Of a stretch of DNA of 44,267 nucleotides, positions 34,437 through 41,860 are shown piece after piece. The DNA is from Flavobacteriales bacterium (lineage in GTDB: Bacteria > Bacteroidota > Bacteroidia > Flavobacteriales_C > GCA-002722245): assembly GCA_002720635.1 (NCBI GenBank), contig PBJD01000008.1, positions 1 to 44,267 of the forward strand. Reading direction: 5' to 3'. The translations under genes and the position numbers were made by a program. The notes beneath the pieces are model-generated. The model did not search any database and was not told the origin of the DNA. It was given only the letters and a program-made list of their open reading frames with translations. How positions within the stretch are numbered: position 1 is the stretch's first letter; each line of letters opens with the position of its first letter.

Positions 34437-34481
34437 AATAAGCTATATAAATACTTTAGATTCCTTATCAAATAGCTTATT
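34437..34481. repeat. Inverted repeat in a divergent intergenic region
   Basis: Perfect 10-base arms AATAAGCTAT (34437-34446) and ATAGCTTATT (34472-34481) flank a 25-base spacer between divergent xseA and the PD40 gene. It could be a regulator site or a leader hairpin of the PD40 transcript. Chance is not excluded at this AT content. Confidence 0.35.
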
Positions 34482-34536
34482 TTAGAAGTTTGGTATGGCT
34501 GTTGATTAAATTATCCAAACAGTGTTATTTTATATT

Positions 34537-36267
34537 ATGAAACCTAAACTTTACTTTGCCTTTTTAATTCTGTTACCCACCCTTCATATAAATGCTCAGG
34601 ATTGTGATCAAAAAGCCACAGGAAACAGCAAAATAGCCGGTGATTACTTCTCATGGGGAATGTATCCTTGTGCCTTGAAAGAATACCTTATTATCTATTC
34701 AAAAAAACCAGATAACAAAAAAGTCAACCGTAGAATTGCCCAATGCTACATTAACTCAGCCGGAGCAAACAAATCATTAGCTATCAAACATTTAGATTTC
34801 CTGATTAAATCCGGCAAACCTGCAAACGAGGTTTATTTTGAACTGGGACAAGCTTATTTATACAATAAAGAATATGATAAGTCCATTGAATGCTTAAACA
34901 AATTCATTGAGTTAACAAACCCAGGGAAAGAAATTTTAAAAATCATTGAAAAGTTCAAATCTCAGGCATATTTCTCAAAAGAAATAATAAAACACCCTGT
35001 AAATGTCACGTTTAAAAACCTTGGTGAAGATGTAAATAGTATGTATAACGATATGCATCCCTACCTCACTGAAAAAGAAGATTTTATCATATTTACAAGT
35101 GATCGGAAAGGGGTTAGAGGTGGATTCAGTAACGGTGATGGTTATTTTCCGGATATAATGCTTACAAAAGTAAAAAAAGGAAGGGATTCTTTTAAAGGTG
35201 CCAGAAGTATGGCCGGTTCATTTAATACTGAATTTGATGAAATGGCTGCTGGAGGATCACCTGATGGAGCATATTTAATTTATACCACAAACGAAGAATT
35301 TCAGGTATTTAATTTAAAAATCACATACAAGGCACCTAAAAAAAGATCATATCCTACTGCAAAACCCATGGAGGGCGTAAACGGTAGAAACAGCAATGAA
35401 ATGTCGGCAACAATAACCAACGATGGCGAATTATTGATTTTTTCGTCAAATAGAAAAGGAGGATTTGGAGGATTTGACCTGTGGATGAGTAAGAAACTAC
35501 CCAATGGAAAATGGGGAAAACCAATAAATATGGGGCCTGATATTAATACGGAATTTGATGAAACATACCCTAATTTTTCTTATGATCAAACATTCTTTAC
35601 CTTTTCCTCCAATGGACTTAAAGGAATGGGAGGATTTGATTTATTTAAAACTCAATTTTCAGAGGAGTTAAAAATCTGGACCAAACCTAAAAATCTGGGA
35701 TATCCAATCAACACCGCTTACGACGACAATACAATCACTTTTGTTAAGAAAGGGAGGTATGCTTACAAATCGGATATTCGAAAAGATTCCTATGGAATGA
35801 GAGATATTTATCGCTTAACTTTTAATGATGTACTTCCTATTTATACTGTTGTTAAATCATCAGTGCTGGCAGACACCTTAGTTAACATGGATGAAATTAC
35901 AAGCTCAATATCCCAGGAAGTTAATGCTTCAAAAAGACAACTCGATTCTGTTAAGTCAATTAACGCAAGTACTGAAACAATTGAGGAATACCAAAAAGAA
36001 TATATAACCAAACAACAACAATTAGACAATACAGACCCATTTAAAAACAATTTTGTAGAGGTCACTACTGATGATGGTGAAATATACGGTCAATATAAAA
36101 CAAACGGACAGGACGGTAAATTCATCATGATATTAGAGCCAGGAGTATACAACATTGCTATATCTCATGAAGGTTTTAATACAATAAAAACAAAAATCCG
36201 GATATATGATAAATCGAATTTCACACCTGAACTAAAAAAACACTTTTACTTAAAGCCCAATTTATAA
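34537..36267 (+). CDS. TPR/PD40-repeat secreted protein, T9SS PorE/SprE-type but without an OmpA domain
   Basis: 576 residues from ATG 34537 (MKPKLYFAFLILLPTLHINA), a signal peptide cleaved before QDCDQ. An in-frame GTG at 34522 is unlikely. Residues 30-130 show TPR-like helices (YPCALKEYLIIYSKK, YLYNKEYDKSIECLNKF). Residues 160-410 hold PD40/WD40-like beta repeats with FTSDRKGVRGGF, FSSNRKGGFGGFDLWM and FSSNGLKGMGGFDLFK. The final 70 residues look like a carboxypeptidase regulatory-like beta-sandwich. PorE has this order plus an OmpA peptidoglycan-binding domain, which is missing here. It is probably an envelope scaffold; the partner is unknown. Exonuclease gene starts one base after. Confidence 0.88.
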   Translation: MKPKLYFAFLILLPTLHINAQDCDQKATGNSKIAGDYFSWGMYPCALKEYLIIYSKKPDNKKVNRRIAQCYINSAGANKSLAIKHLDFLIKSGKPANEVYFELGQAYLYNKEYDKSIECLNKFIELTNPGKEILKIIEKFKSQAYFSKEIIKHPVNVTFKNLGEDVNSMYNDMHPYLTEKEDFIIFTSDRKGVRGGFSNGDGYFPDIMLTKVKKGRDSFKGARSMAGSFNTEFDEMAAGGSPDGAYLIYTTNEEFQVFNLKITYKAPKKRSYPTAKPMEGVNGRNSNEMSATITNDGELLIFSSNRKGGFGGFDLWMSKKLPNGKWGKPINMGPDINTEFDETYPNFSYDQTFFTFSSNGLKGMGGFDLFKTQFSEELKIWTKPKNLGYPINTAYDDNTITFVKKGRYAYKSDIRKDSYGMRDIYRLTFNDVLPIYTVVKSSVLADTLVNMDEITSSISQEVNASKRQLDSVKSINASTETIEEYQKEYITKQQQLDNTDPFKNNFVEVTTDDGEIYGQYKTNGQDGKFIMILEPGVYNIAISHEGFNTIKTKIRIYDKSNFTPELKKHFYLKPNL

Positions 36268-36268
36268 T

Positions 36269-37120
36269 ATGAAATTAAAACTGAAAAGACCTATTTGCTT
36301 TTTTGATTTAGAAACTACGGGTACTAATATTTCCTCTGATCGTATTGTTGAGATTGCAATAACAAAAGTTTACCCTGACGGAAAAGAAGAAGTAAAGTGT
36401 AGAAAATTAAATCCAACTATCCCAATTCCAATAGAGGCATCTCTTGTTCATGGTATTTATGATGAAGATATAAAGGACGAAAAAACTTTTGCACAGGTTG
36501 CGAAGGGACTTTTCGAATTAATAAAGGGGTGTGATTTAGGTGGGTTTAACTCAAATAAATTTGATGTTCCTCTTTTAGTTGAAGAATTTTATCGCGTTGG
36601 AATTGAATTTGATATAGCTAAGATCAACCTGGTAGATGTTCAAAATATATTTCATCAGATGGAACAGCGTACTTTAGTTGCTGCCTATAAATTTTATTGC
36701 AACAAAGATTTAACAGATGCGCACAGCGCTGAAGCTGACACAAATGCTACATATGAGGTATTACAAGCCATGCTGGACAAGTACCAAAAAACAGAGTTTA
36801 TAAATCAAGACAAAGAAGTTTCCATACCCGTAGTGAATGACATGGAAAAGCTTGCTGAATTTTCCAAAAGAAATAACAATATTGACCTGGCAGGAAGATT
36901 TGCATTTAACAAAAACAAAATAGCATGTTTCAATTTTGGAAAGCACAAAGGAAAGCCAGTAGAAGAAGTCTTTTCAAAAGAAGACTCATATTATCATTGG
37001 ATGAAAAAAGGCGAATTTTCGAGGGATACAATAAGACATTTAGAGAACTTATGGGAAAATCATCAAAAAAATAACGAAAACAAAAAGCTTCAATTGTTAC
37101 AAGAAAAATTTGGTAAATAA
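36269..37120 (+). CDS. DEDDh 3'-5' exonuclease (DNA polymerase III epsilon-like) with C-terminal module
   Basis: 283 residues. The N-terminal 165 carry the DEDDh exonuclease motifs: FFDLETTG (Asp and Glu), the HGIYDED region, NSNKFDVPLL with the second Asp, and DAHSAEADTNAT with the catalytic His and last Asp. From about residue 215, FNFGKHKGKPVEEVFSKED and YYHWMKKGEFSRDT resemble a small domain (FGKHKGK..E, like DUF3820) found fused to exonucleases. Thus it may bind or recognise a specific substrate end. It is not the polymerase subunit itself by context. Upstream is the PD40 gene, with a one-base gap; FAH follows three bases later. Confidence 0.93.
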   Translation: MKLKLKRPICFFDLETTGTNISSDRIVEIAITKVYPDGKEEVKCRKLNPTIPIPIEASLVHGIYDEDIKDEKTFAQVAKGLFELIKGCDLGGFNSNKFDVPLLVEEFYRVGIEFDIAKINLVDVQNIFHQMEQRTLVAAYKFYCNKDLTDAHSAEADTNATYEVLQAMLDKYQKTEFINQDKEVSIPVVNDMEKLAEFSKRNNNIDLAGRFAFNKNKIACFNFGKHKGKPVEEVFSKEDSYYHWMKKGEFSRDTIRHLENLWENHQKNNENKKLQLLQEKFGK

Positions 37121-37123
37121 CTC

Positions 37124-37738
37124 ATGAAAATTATTTGTATCGGTAGGAACTTTGCTGACCATGCTAAAGAATTAGGCAATGACAAACCTTCTTCGCCTGT
37201 TATATTCCTCAAACCTGATACAGCTCTTTTAAGAAACAATGATCCCTTTTTTCTACCGGATTTCTCAAAAGAAATCCATCATGAAATAGAACTGGTCATA
37301 AAAATAAAACGTCTTGGAAAAAATATCCAGGCAAAATTCGCTCACAAATATTATGATGAGATTGGTTTAGGTGTTGATTTCACAGCAAGAGATGTTCAAT
37401 TTGAACTCAGAGAAAAAGGTTTACCCTGGGAAAAAGCAAAGGCTTTTGATTCATCAGCTGCCATATCAAAAAAATTCATTTCCAAAACCGAATTGGGAGA
37501 CTTAACTGATTTGAGCTTTCATCTGGAAAAAAATGGTGAAAAAGTTCAAATTGGAAATACAAATCAAATGATCTTTACAATTGAAGAAATCATTTGCTAC
37601 GTTTCAAAATATTTCACCCTGAAAATTGGAGACCTGATCTATACCGGTACGCCTTCCGGCGTGGGCAAAGTTGAAATTAATGATGAACTTTCGGGATATT
37701 TAAAAGATTATAAATTGTTTGATTTTAAAATAAAATAA
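37124..37738 (+). CDS. Fumarylacetoacetate hydrolase (FAH) family protein
   Basis: 204 residues, the short FAHD1/acylpyruvase-like form. It has the MKIICIGRNFADHAKELGN start with the N-Y/F-xxH motif, the metal-binding block HHEIELVIKI (Glu/Glu pair with a His before), the GLGVDFTARDVQFELREKG region with Asp, the WEKAKAFDSSAA loop and the terminal GDLIYTGTPSGVG. FAH enzymes cut carbon-carbon bonds in acylpyruvates or decarboxylate oxaloacetate with Mg2+. No catabolic partner is near, so the substrate is open. Its stop shares a base with the next gene's start. Confidence 0.94.
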   Translation: MKIICIGRNFADHAKELGNDKPSSPVIFLKPDTALLRNNDPFFLPDFSKEIHHEIELVIKIKRLGKNIQAKFAHKYYDEIGLGVDFTARDVQFELREKGLPWEKAKAFDSSAAISKKFISKTELGDLTDLSFHLEKNGEKVQIGNTNQMIFTIEEIICYVSKYFTLKIGDLIYTGTPSGVGKVEINDELSGYLKDYKLFDFKIK

Positions 37739-38067
37739 TGAGAACCACCCTACTTTTTTCAATTACCTGCATACTCTTTTCATGTTCAAAACACGAGAAC
37801 AGAATGGAGGGTTCCTGGTTTGTAAACTACTTTGTAAATGACTCAAAAACAGGAGATTTCACATTAAAACTCGATGAAGGTGGCATAGGAAAAAAAGATG
37901 GTTCAACAGACATTACCTGGACGATAAATAAAAAAGAGCTTACCTTGATTATTAATGGTTATTCTCAAATATGGGAAAATAACCAAAACAAAAGGAATAA
38001 TCAGTTTTACCTATCCAGTGACAGCAGCGGTAACTACTTAAGGATGGAAATGGAAAGAATCAAGTAA
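37738..38067 (+). CDS. Small lipoprotein, lipocalin-like
   Basis: 109 residues. The signal MRTTLLFSITCILFSCS ends in a lipobox (LFSC), so Cys16 would be lipidated. The remainder is short beta strands (EGSWFVNYF, GDFTLKLDEGG, DITWTINKKELTLII) ending in RMEMERIK, as in the small lipocalin-like or META-like lipoproteins of Bacteroidota. The function is unknown. It overlaps the FAH gene by one base, so the two are co-transcribed. Confidence 0.8.
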   Translation: MRTTLLFSITCILFSCSKHENRMEGSWFVNYFVNDSKTGDFTLKLDEGGIGKKDGSTDITWTINKKELTLIINGYSQIWENNQNKRNNQFYLSSDSSGNYLRMEMERIK

Positions 38068-38113
38068 TGCTTTACTTGTGTGGCAAAAATGCTTATCTTT
38101 TAAAGAAAGTATC

Positions 38114-38527
38114 ATGAAAAATTTTTCAGGGTCTTTATGGCTCTCTTTAATCCTGTGTTTCACTCTGTCTTCTTGTGGAGGATCGTCAACAACTCATGAT
38201 TCTTGTTCTGCTAAATGTAAAAAAGAATGCAGTGCTTCAAATGCAGATGGAACAAAAAGTCATGATTGCGCTTCAAATTGCACAGAATCATGTCACAATT
38301 CGAAAAACGAATCAAGTAAAACTAAAAAATGTGATTCTGAATGTGTTAAACCGTGTTGTACAGGTAACGAAAAAGAATCTTGTGCATTAGATTGTGAAAA
38401 GGTATGCTGTTCATCCAAAGAAAAACAAGTTGAAGTTAACAGTTGTAATGCTGATTGCATGGAACCTTGTTGCTCTGGGGAAGAAAAGAAATCATGTTCT
38501 CCAGAATGTGAAAGAAACTGTTGTTAG
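38114..38527 (+). CDS. Cysteine-rich lipoprotein with CX3CX3C repeats
   Basis: 137 residues from ATG 38114. A GTG at 38078 is in frame but would put 12 residues before the signal. The lipobox is LSSC (Cys21). After it come 22 more cysteines in about 116 residues, arranged as six CX3CX3C units. The last four form two 27-residue repeats with the pattern CX3CX3CCX7CX3CX3CC; the first two have the same spacing without the final Cys. No other domain is seen. This is a metallothionein-like pattern, suggesting binding of soft metals (copper, zinc, silver) at the envelope, or disulfide-based structure. Function unknown. It follows a small lipoprotein gene by 46 bases. Confidence 0.83.
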   Translation: MKNFSGSLWLSLILCFTLSSCGGSSTTHDSCSAKCKKECSASNADGTKSHDCASNCTESCHNSKNESSKTKKCDSECVKPCCTGNEKESCALDCEKVCCSSKEKQVEVNSCNADCMEPCCSGEEKKSCSPECERNCC

Positions 38528-38580
38528 GAAACAAAGCTATTCTTCTTAAAATCAATCTTTTATATTTGAGACTTAAGTAG

Positions 38581-39258
38581 CTATTTGTACAAGGATGATA
38601 AAATTTTCTTCTTAAGACCTCTGGTAATGTTGAGTGCCTTTTGATCCACAACCAATGCGAAAACAACGTCGTATTTGTGCTTTGCAGTTTCTACATTTTT
38701 ATCGATAATATAAAATCTTCTTTTACTGCGGTATGATAAATCTTTAGGAAGATCTTTAAAGGATTTTAAACTACCTGTTTGAATATCGTAGAAGGCATAT
38801 TTTCCTTTTTTTACATCGAAAGTTTGACCACCTGCTTGAAAAATATTATTCTTTTGGTACTGAATAGAATCATACAATAGAACATTTTCAACTTTATATT
38901 TACTGTAAAGTAAATCCAGTTCATATTCAAAATGAGCGTATCTAAAATTCGAACTTCTTGAACAGCGATCAATAGAGAGGCCATTAAACCAGAAAAGAAT
39001 ATAGGATTTACCGGTATCTAACCTAAAATATTCTGAATTGAATTCTTTACGCTCAAACTTAACAAAGTTACCAATTGAATCGCCTTTCCATTTTTTTGCA
39101 ACCTCAACAAGAATGGAATCACCTTGAATTTTTTTTGCATGTACAATCGCAATATTTTGAGTCATTTCAAACTCCTGCTTTAAGGTTATGCTTTCACATT
39201 GTGCCTTAACTGAAATGGATGTATAAAAAATTAACAAGTAAATAAGGGCTTTTCTCAT
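38581..39258 (-). CDS. Secreted TIMP/NTR-like protein, function unknown
   Basis: 225 residues with a signal peptide (ending VKAQ). The mature protein starts with Cys, [23 protein letters not shown], then [18 protein letters not shown] and a [11 protein letters not shown] strand, and a second Cys in [10 protein letters not shown]. This follows the layout of bacterial TIMP/netrin-like OB-fold proteins (N-terminal Cys, W-K-G, GxxYL). The C-terminal half (residues 120-225) is Lys-rich and not recognised. Inference only: a secreted binding or inhibitor domain. Its start overlaps the pyrD stop by four bases (ATGA), which ties it to that transcript. A tail-to-tail gap of 53 bases separates it from the cysteine-rich lipoprotein. 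Confidence 0.75.
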   Translation of the reverse strand: MRKALIYLLIFYTSISVKAQCESITLKQEFEMTQNIAIVHAKKIQGDSILVEVAKKWKGDSIGNFVKFERKEFNSEYFRLDTGKSYILFWFNGLSIDRCSRSSNFRYAHFEYELDLLYSKYKVENVLLYDSIQYQKNNIFQAGGQTFDVKKGKYAFYDIQTGSLKSFKDLPKDLSYRSKRRFYIIDKNVETAKHKYDVVFALVVDQKALNITRGLKKKILSSLYK

Positions 39259-40292
39259 TGTATTATCGCCTTATTAATGCGCTTTATTAAACCTGGCCCC
39301 TCATATATAAACCCTGTATATACCTGTATTAACCTCGCTCCTGCATTAATTTTTTCCAATGCGTCTTTTTCGGAGTGAATCCCTCCTACTCCTATGATTG
39401 GGTAATCATCCCCCAATTGTTTATATAAGTATTGAATTACTTTTGTTGAACGTTCTGTTAAAGGTTTTCCACTCAATCCCCCAGGCCACCCAATTTCATT
39501 CAGCGTTTCTTCTTTGGTTTTTAAACCATCTCTGTTTACTGAAGTATTTGCAGCAACAACACCATCCAGTTTTAAAGTCTTTATGATATCTATGACATCA
39601 TCCAATTCTTGCTCACTTAAATCCGGGGCTATTTTTAATAATAAAGGCTTTGGACTTGATTTTTTCTTGTTAATCAAAGATATCTTTTGCATCAGTTGCA
39701 TCAGCGGTTCTTTTTCTTGCAACCTCGTTAAGTTTCCTACATTTGGACAGCTTACATTAACAACAAAATAATCAACATAATCAAATAGAACTTCAAAAAC
39801 CTGAATGTAATCCTCATCGGTTTTTGAAGATTCTGTTGTTGTGTTTTTTCCAATATTACCGCCAATAATAATATCTGATTTTTTATTTTTCAAGCGCTCA
39901 ACAGCCGCTTCAACACCTTGATTGTTAAAACCCATCCGGTTTATAAGAGCATTATCCTCAGGCAGCCGAAATAATCTTGGCTTAGCGTTTCCTGGTTGTC
40001 CTTTTGGTGTTAATGTGCCAATTTCTATGAACCCAAAACCAAAATCAGCCAATTCATTAAACAATATAGCATCTTTATCAAAACCGGCTGCCAAACCGAC
40101 CGGATTGGGAAATTTTAATCCAAAAACTTCTCTTTCAAGCTGCTTATTGTTTAGTTTAAAAACAGAACGGTTTATGGCTGAAAACCCTGGAATTTTTGAT
40201 AAAGTTTTAACCATATTAAAAACCTTGTGGTGCACTTTTTCGGGATCTTGTGAAAAAAGAAATGGTTTTATAATGGTTGTATATATTCCCAT
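39255..40292 (-). CDS. pyrD: Dihydroorotate dehydrogenase (quinone), class 2
   Basis: 345 residues, with the N-terminal membrane-association helix region expected of class 2 ([22 protein letters not shown]), then [46 protein letters not shown] and [13 protein letters not shown]. The base position reads [11 protein letters not shown], i.e. Cys182 where Escherichia coli class 2 has Ser175 (SSPN). Cys is normal in class 1 enzymes. Otherwise the class 2 architecture is intact. The product oxidises dihydroorotate to orotate with quinone, the fourth step of pyrimidine synthesis. One base separates it from ispH upstream. Confidence 0.96.
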   Translation of the reverse strand: MGIYTTIIKPFLFSQDPEKVHHKVFNMVKTLSKIPGFSAINRSVFKLNNKQLEREVFGLKFPNPVGLAAGFDKDAILFNELADFGFGFIEIGTLTPKGQPGNAKPRLFRLPEDNALINRMGFNNQGVEAAVERLKNKKSDIIIGGNIGKNTTTESSKTDEDYIQVFEVLFDYVDYFVVNVSCPNVGNLTRLQEKEPLMQLMQKISLINKKKSSPKPLLLKIAPDLSEQELDDVIDIIKTLKLDGVVAANTSVNRDGLKTKEETLNEIGWPGGLSGKPLTERSTKVIQYLYKQLGDDYPIIGVGGIHSEKDALEKINAGARLIQVYTGFIYEGPGLIKRINKAIIQ

Positions 40293-40293
40293 A

Positions 40294-41523
40294 TTAATTT
40301 TCGTATAATTCTTCTACTTCTTTTAAAACCTCCTCAACCGGTCTTGTATTTTCATAAAAACCAAGAACCTTTCTTAAAACAGCTTCAACCGTACTGTCAG
40401 GGCAGCTCGCACCTGAGGTAAGTATAATGTCTATTTTCTTACCATCTGGTAAATAATTTAAAGAAGTACCTTCTTCCTTTTTCCTCCAGTCAAAATGCGC
40501 TATCTCTTTATCGCTTAGTAATTTATCTTTCCCAGTAACAAAATAGGTTGGGCATTTTTCTTCACACAATTCCACAAGGTGTGTAGTATTGGAGCTATTA
40601 TACCCACCTACAACGATTGCTAAGTCAGCACCTTCCTCCAACAGCCCGTAGGTAGCGCTTTGATTATCATTAGTGGCGTAACACAAAGAATCTCTGGTGT
40701 CGGCAAAAGCTTTATTTTCACTACCGTAAAGATCTTCAACAACTCCTTTGATATATGCAGCAATTTCTTTTGTTTCACTTGCCAGCATAGTAGTCTGGTT
40801 AACTACACCAATCCGTTTTAAATGAATTTCAGGATCAAACCCTTCACTATATTTCCCTTTAAAATCATTGTAAAAATCATTTTTGGATTTTTTGCCTCTT
40901 ATGTACTGTTCTAAAACCTTGGTTTCTTCAATATTTTTAACAATAATTGCAGGCCCTTCCTGAGAAGCATGGGAGAACGTAGCTCTTGTTTCTTCATGGT
41001 TACTCTTTCCATGAATTACAATGGTATACTCTTTATCACCCAGTTTTTTGCTCATCTTCCAAACTCTTTCTACAAAAGGACATGTAGTATTATATTCCTC
41101 AGTATGGACGCCCTTCTCCGAAAGTATTTCTTTAGTTTCAATAGTTGTACCAAAAGCAGGCACAATCACTAAATCTTCTGAAGTTATCGAACTCCATTCA
41201 ATAAGTTGATTGCCTTTTGTATCCATAATGAATTGAATTCCTCTACTCTGTAAATCAGAATTCACAAGTGGATTATGAATCATTTCACTCAAAAAATATA
41301 TGTTCTTTCCTGGATTTTCATCTAAAGCTTTATAAGCTCTTTCAATGGCATTTTCCACACCAAAACAAAATCCAAAATGGCGAGCAATTAAGAACCGAAC
41401 TGGACCAAAATCCAATTTAGTTGGTGAAAAATCTTTCTTTTTGGGGTCAAGAGTTTTCCTGATATCTTTAAGCATAGATATAATGGGACTTCTGTAGAAC
41501 TCTGGAACTTCAAATTCTCGCAT
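40294..41523 (-). CDS. ispH: 4-hydroxy-3-methylbut-2-enyl diphosphate reductase
   Basis: 409 residues, the long Bacteroidota/chloroplast-like form with an N-terminal extension of about 45 residues. The three 4Fe-4S cluster cysteines are in [12 protein letters not shown] (Cys53), TTCPFVERV, and [12 protein letters not shown]. The motifs [28 protein letters not shown] and [13 protein letters not shown] complete the substrate pocket. The enzyme makes IPP and DMAPP in the last step of the MEP pathway. So isoprenoids are made by MEP rather than mevalonate, at least for this step. Candidate -7 box at 41540-41547. Confidence 0.96.
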   Translation of the reverse strand: MREFEVPEFYRSPIISMLKDIRKTLDPKKKDFSPTKLDFGPVRFLIARHFGFCFGVENAIERAYKALDENPGKNIYFLSEMIHNPLVNSDLQSRGIQFIMDTKGNQLIEWSSITSEDLVIVPAFGTTIETKEILSEKGVHTEEYNTTCPFVERVWKMSKKLGDKEYTIVIHGKSNHEETRATFSHASQEGPAIIVKNIEETKVLEQYIRGKKSKNDFYNDFKGKYSEGFDPEIHLKRIGVVNQTTMLASETKEIAAYIKGVVEDLYGSENKAFADTRDSLCYATNDNQSATYGLLEEGADLAIVVGGYNSSNTTHLVELCEEKCPTYFVTGKDKLLSDKEIAHFDWRKKEEGTSLNYLPDGKKIDIILTSGASCPDSTVEAVLRKVLGFYENTRPVEEVLKEVEELYEN

Positions 41524-41539
41524 ATCAAAAAGATTACTA

Positions 41540-41547
41540 CAAACTTA
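41540..41547 (-). promoter_or_regulatory. Candidate -7 box for ispH
   Basis: The minus-strand read of 41547-41540 is TAAGTTTG, matching TAnnTTTG, and ends 17 bases before the ispH start. I see no good -33 TTG at normal spacing. Confidence 0.35.
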
Positions 41548-41566
41548 CAAATAACCCTTTATTCTT

Positions 41567-41600
41567 AATAGTTTATCATTATAATAAATCTTAAACTATT
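41567..41600. repeat. Inverted repeat in divergent region upstream of ispH
   Basis: Nine-base arms AATAGTTTA (41567-41575) and TAAACTATT (41592-41600) around a 16-base AT spacer. Its position near the ispH promoter and 46 bases before a small lipoprotein would allow control of either gene. Chance is not excluded. Confidence 0.3.
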
Positions 41601-41645
41601 CGTGTACACTCGAAATAATACTTAATTTTTATCGTTCAAGTAACT

Positions 41646-41792
41646 ATGAAACTAAAAAAGGTCCTGATTTTTGTTGTACTTATTGTATCAACTTCAATAC
41701 TATTTAACTCGTGTAGTTCTGGTAAATACTGTGAAGGCGGGAAGAAAAAATACAAGAGAATGAAAAAAGACACCAATATGATGGTTTTTTAA
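41646..41792 (+). CDS. 48-residue lipoprotein, function unknown
   Basis: An ATG at 41646 opens 48 codons ending TAA at 41790-41792. The product is a lipoprotein signal (residues 1-22, a hydrophobic core LIFVVLIVSTSILF) with lipobox FNSC (Cys23), then only 25 more residues: CSSGKYCEGGKKKYKRMKKD and a short hydrophobic end. The clear signal, lipobox and basic tail argue for a real gene rather than chance. Similar tiny Cys-Lys lipoproteins occur in Flavobacteriales, but I know no function. It lies between ispH (divergent) and the zinc-ribbon SDR. Confidence 0.65.
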   Translation: MKLKKVLIFVVLIVSTSILFNSCSSGKYCEGGKKKYKRMKKDTNMMVF

Positions 41793-41833
41793 ACCTTGCT
41801 AGTACATTCTCTGATAAAAAGCACAAGTCTTAG

Positions 41834-41841
41834 TATCTTTG
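41834..41841 (+). promoter_or_regulatory. Candidate -7 box before zinc-ribbon SDR gene
   Basis: TATCTTTG fits TAnnTTTG and ends 19 bases before the ATG at 41861. No TTG is seen at the expected upstream distance. Confidence 0.3.
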
Positions 41842-41860
41842 AAAAGTAATTCTTTAATTA

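Noticed and set aside
39922-40308. A 128-codon plus-strand frame
   Set aside because: It is antisense to pyrD, which shows full family motifs; this is a shadow frame.
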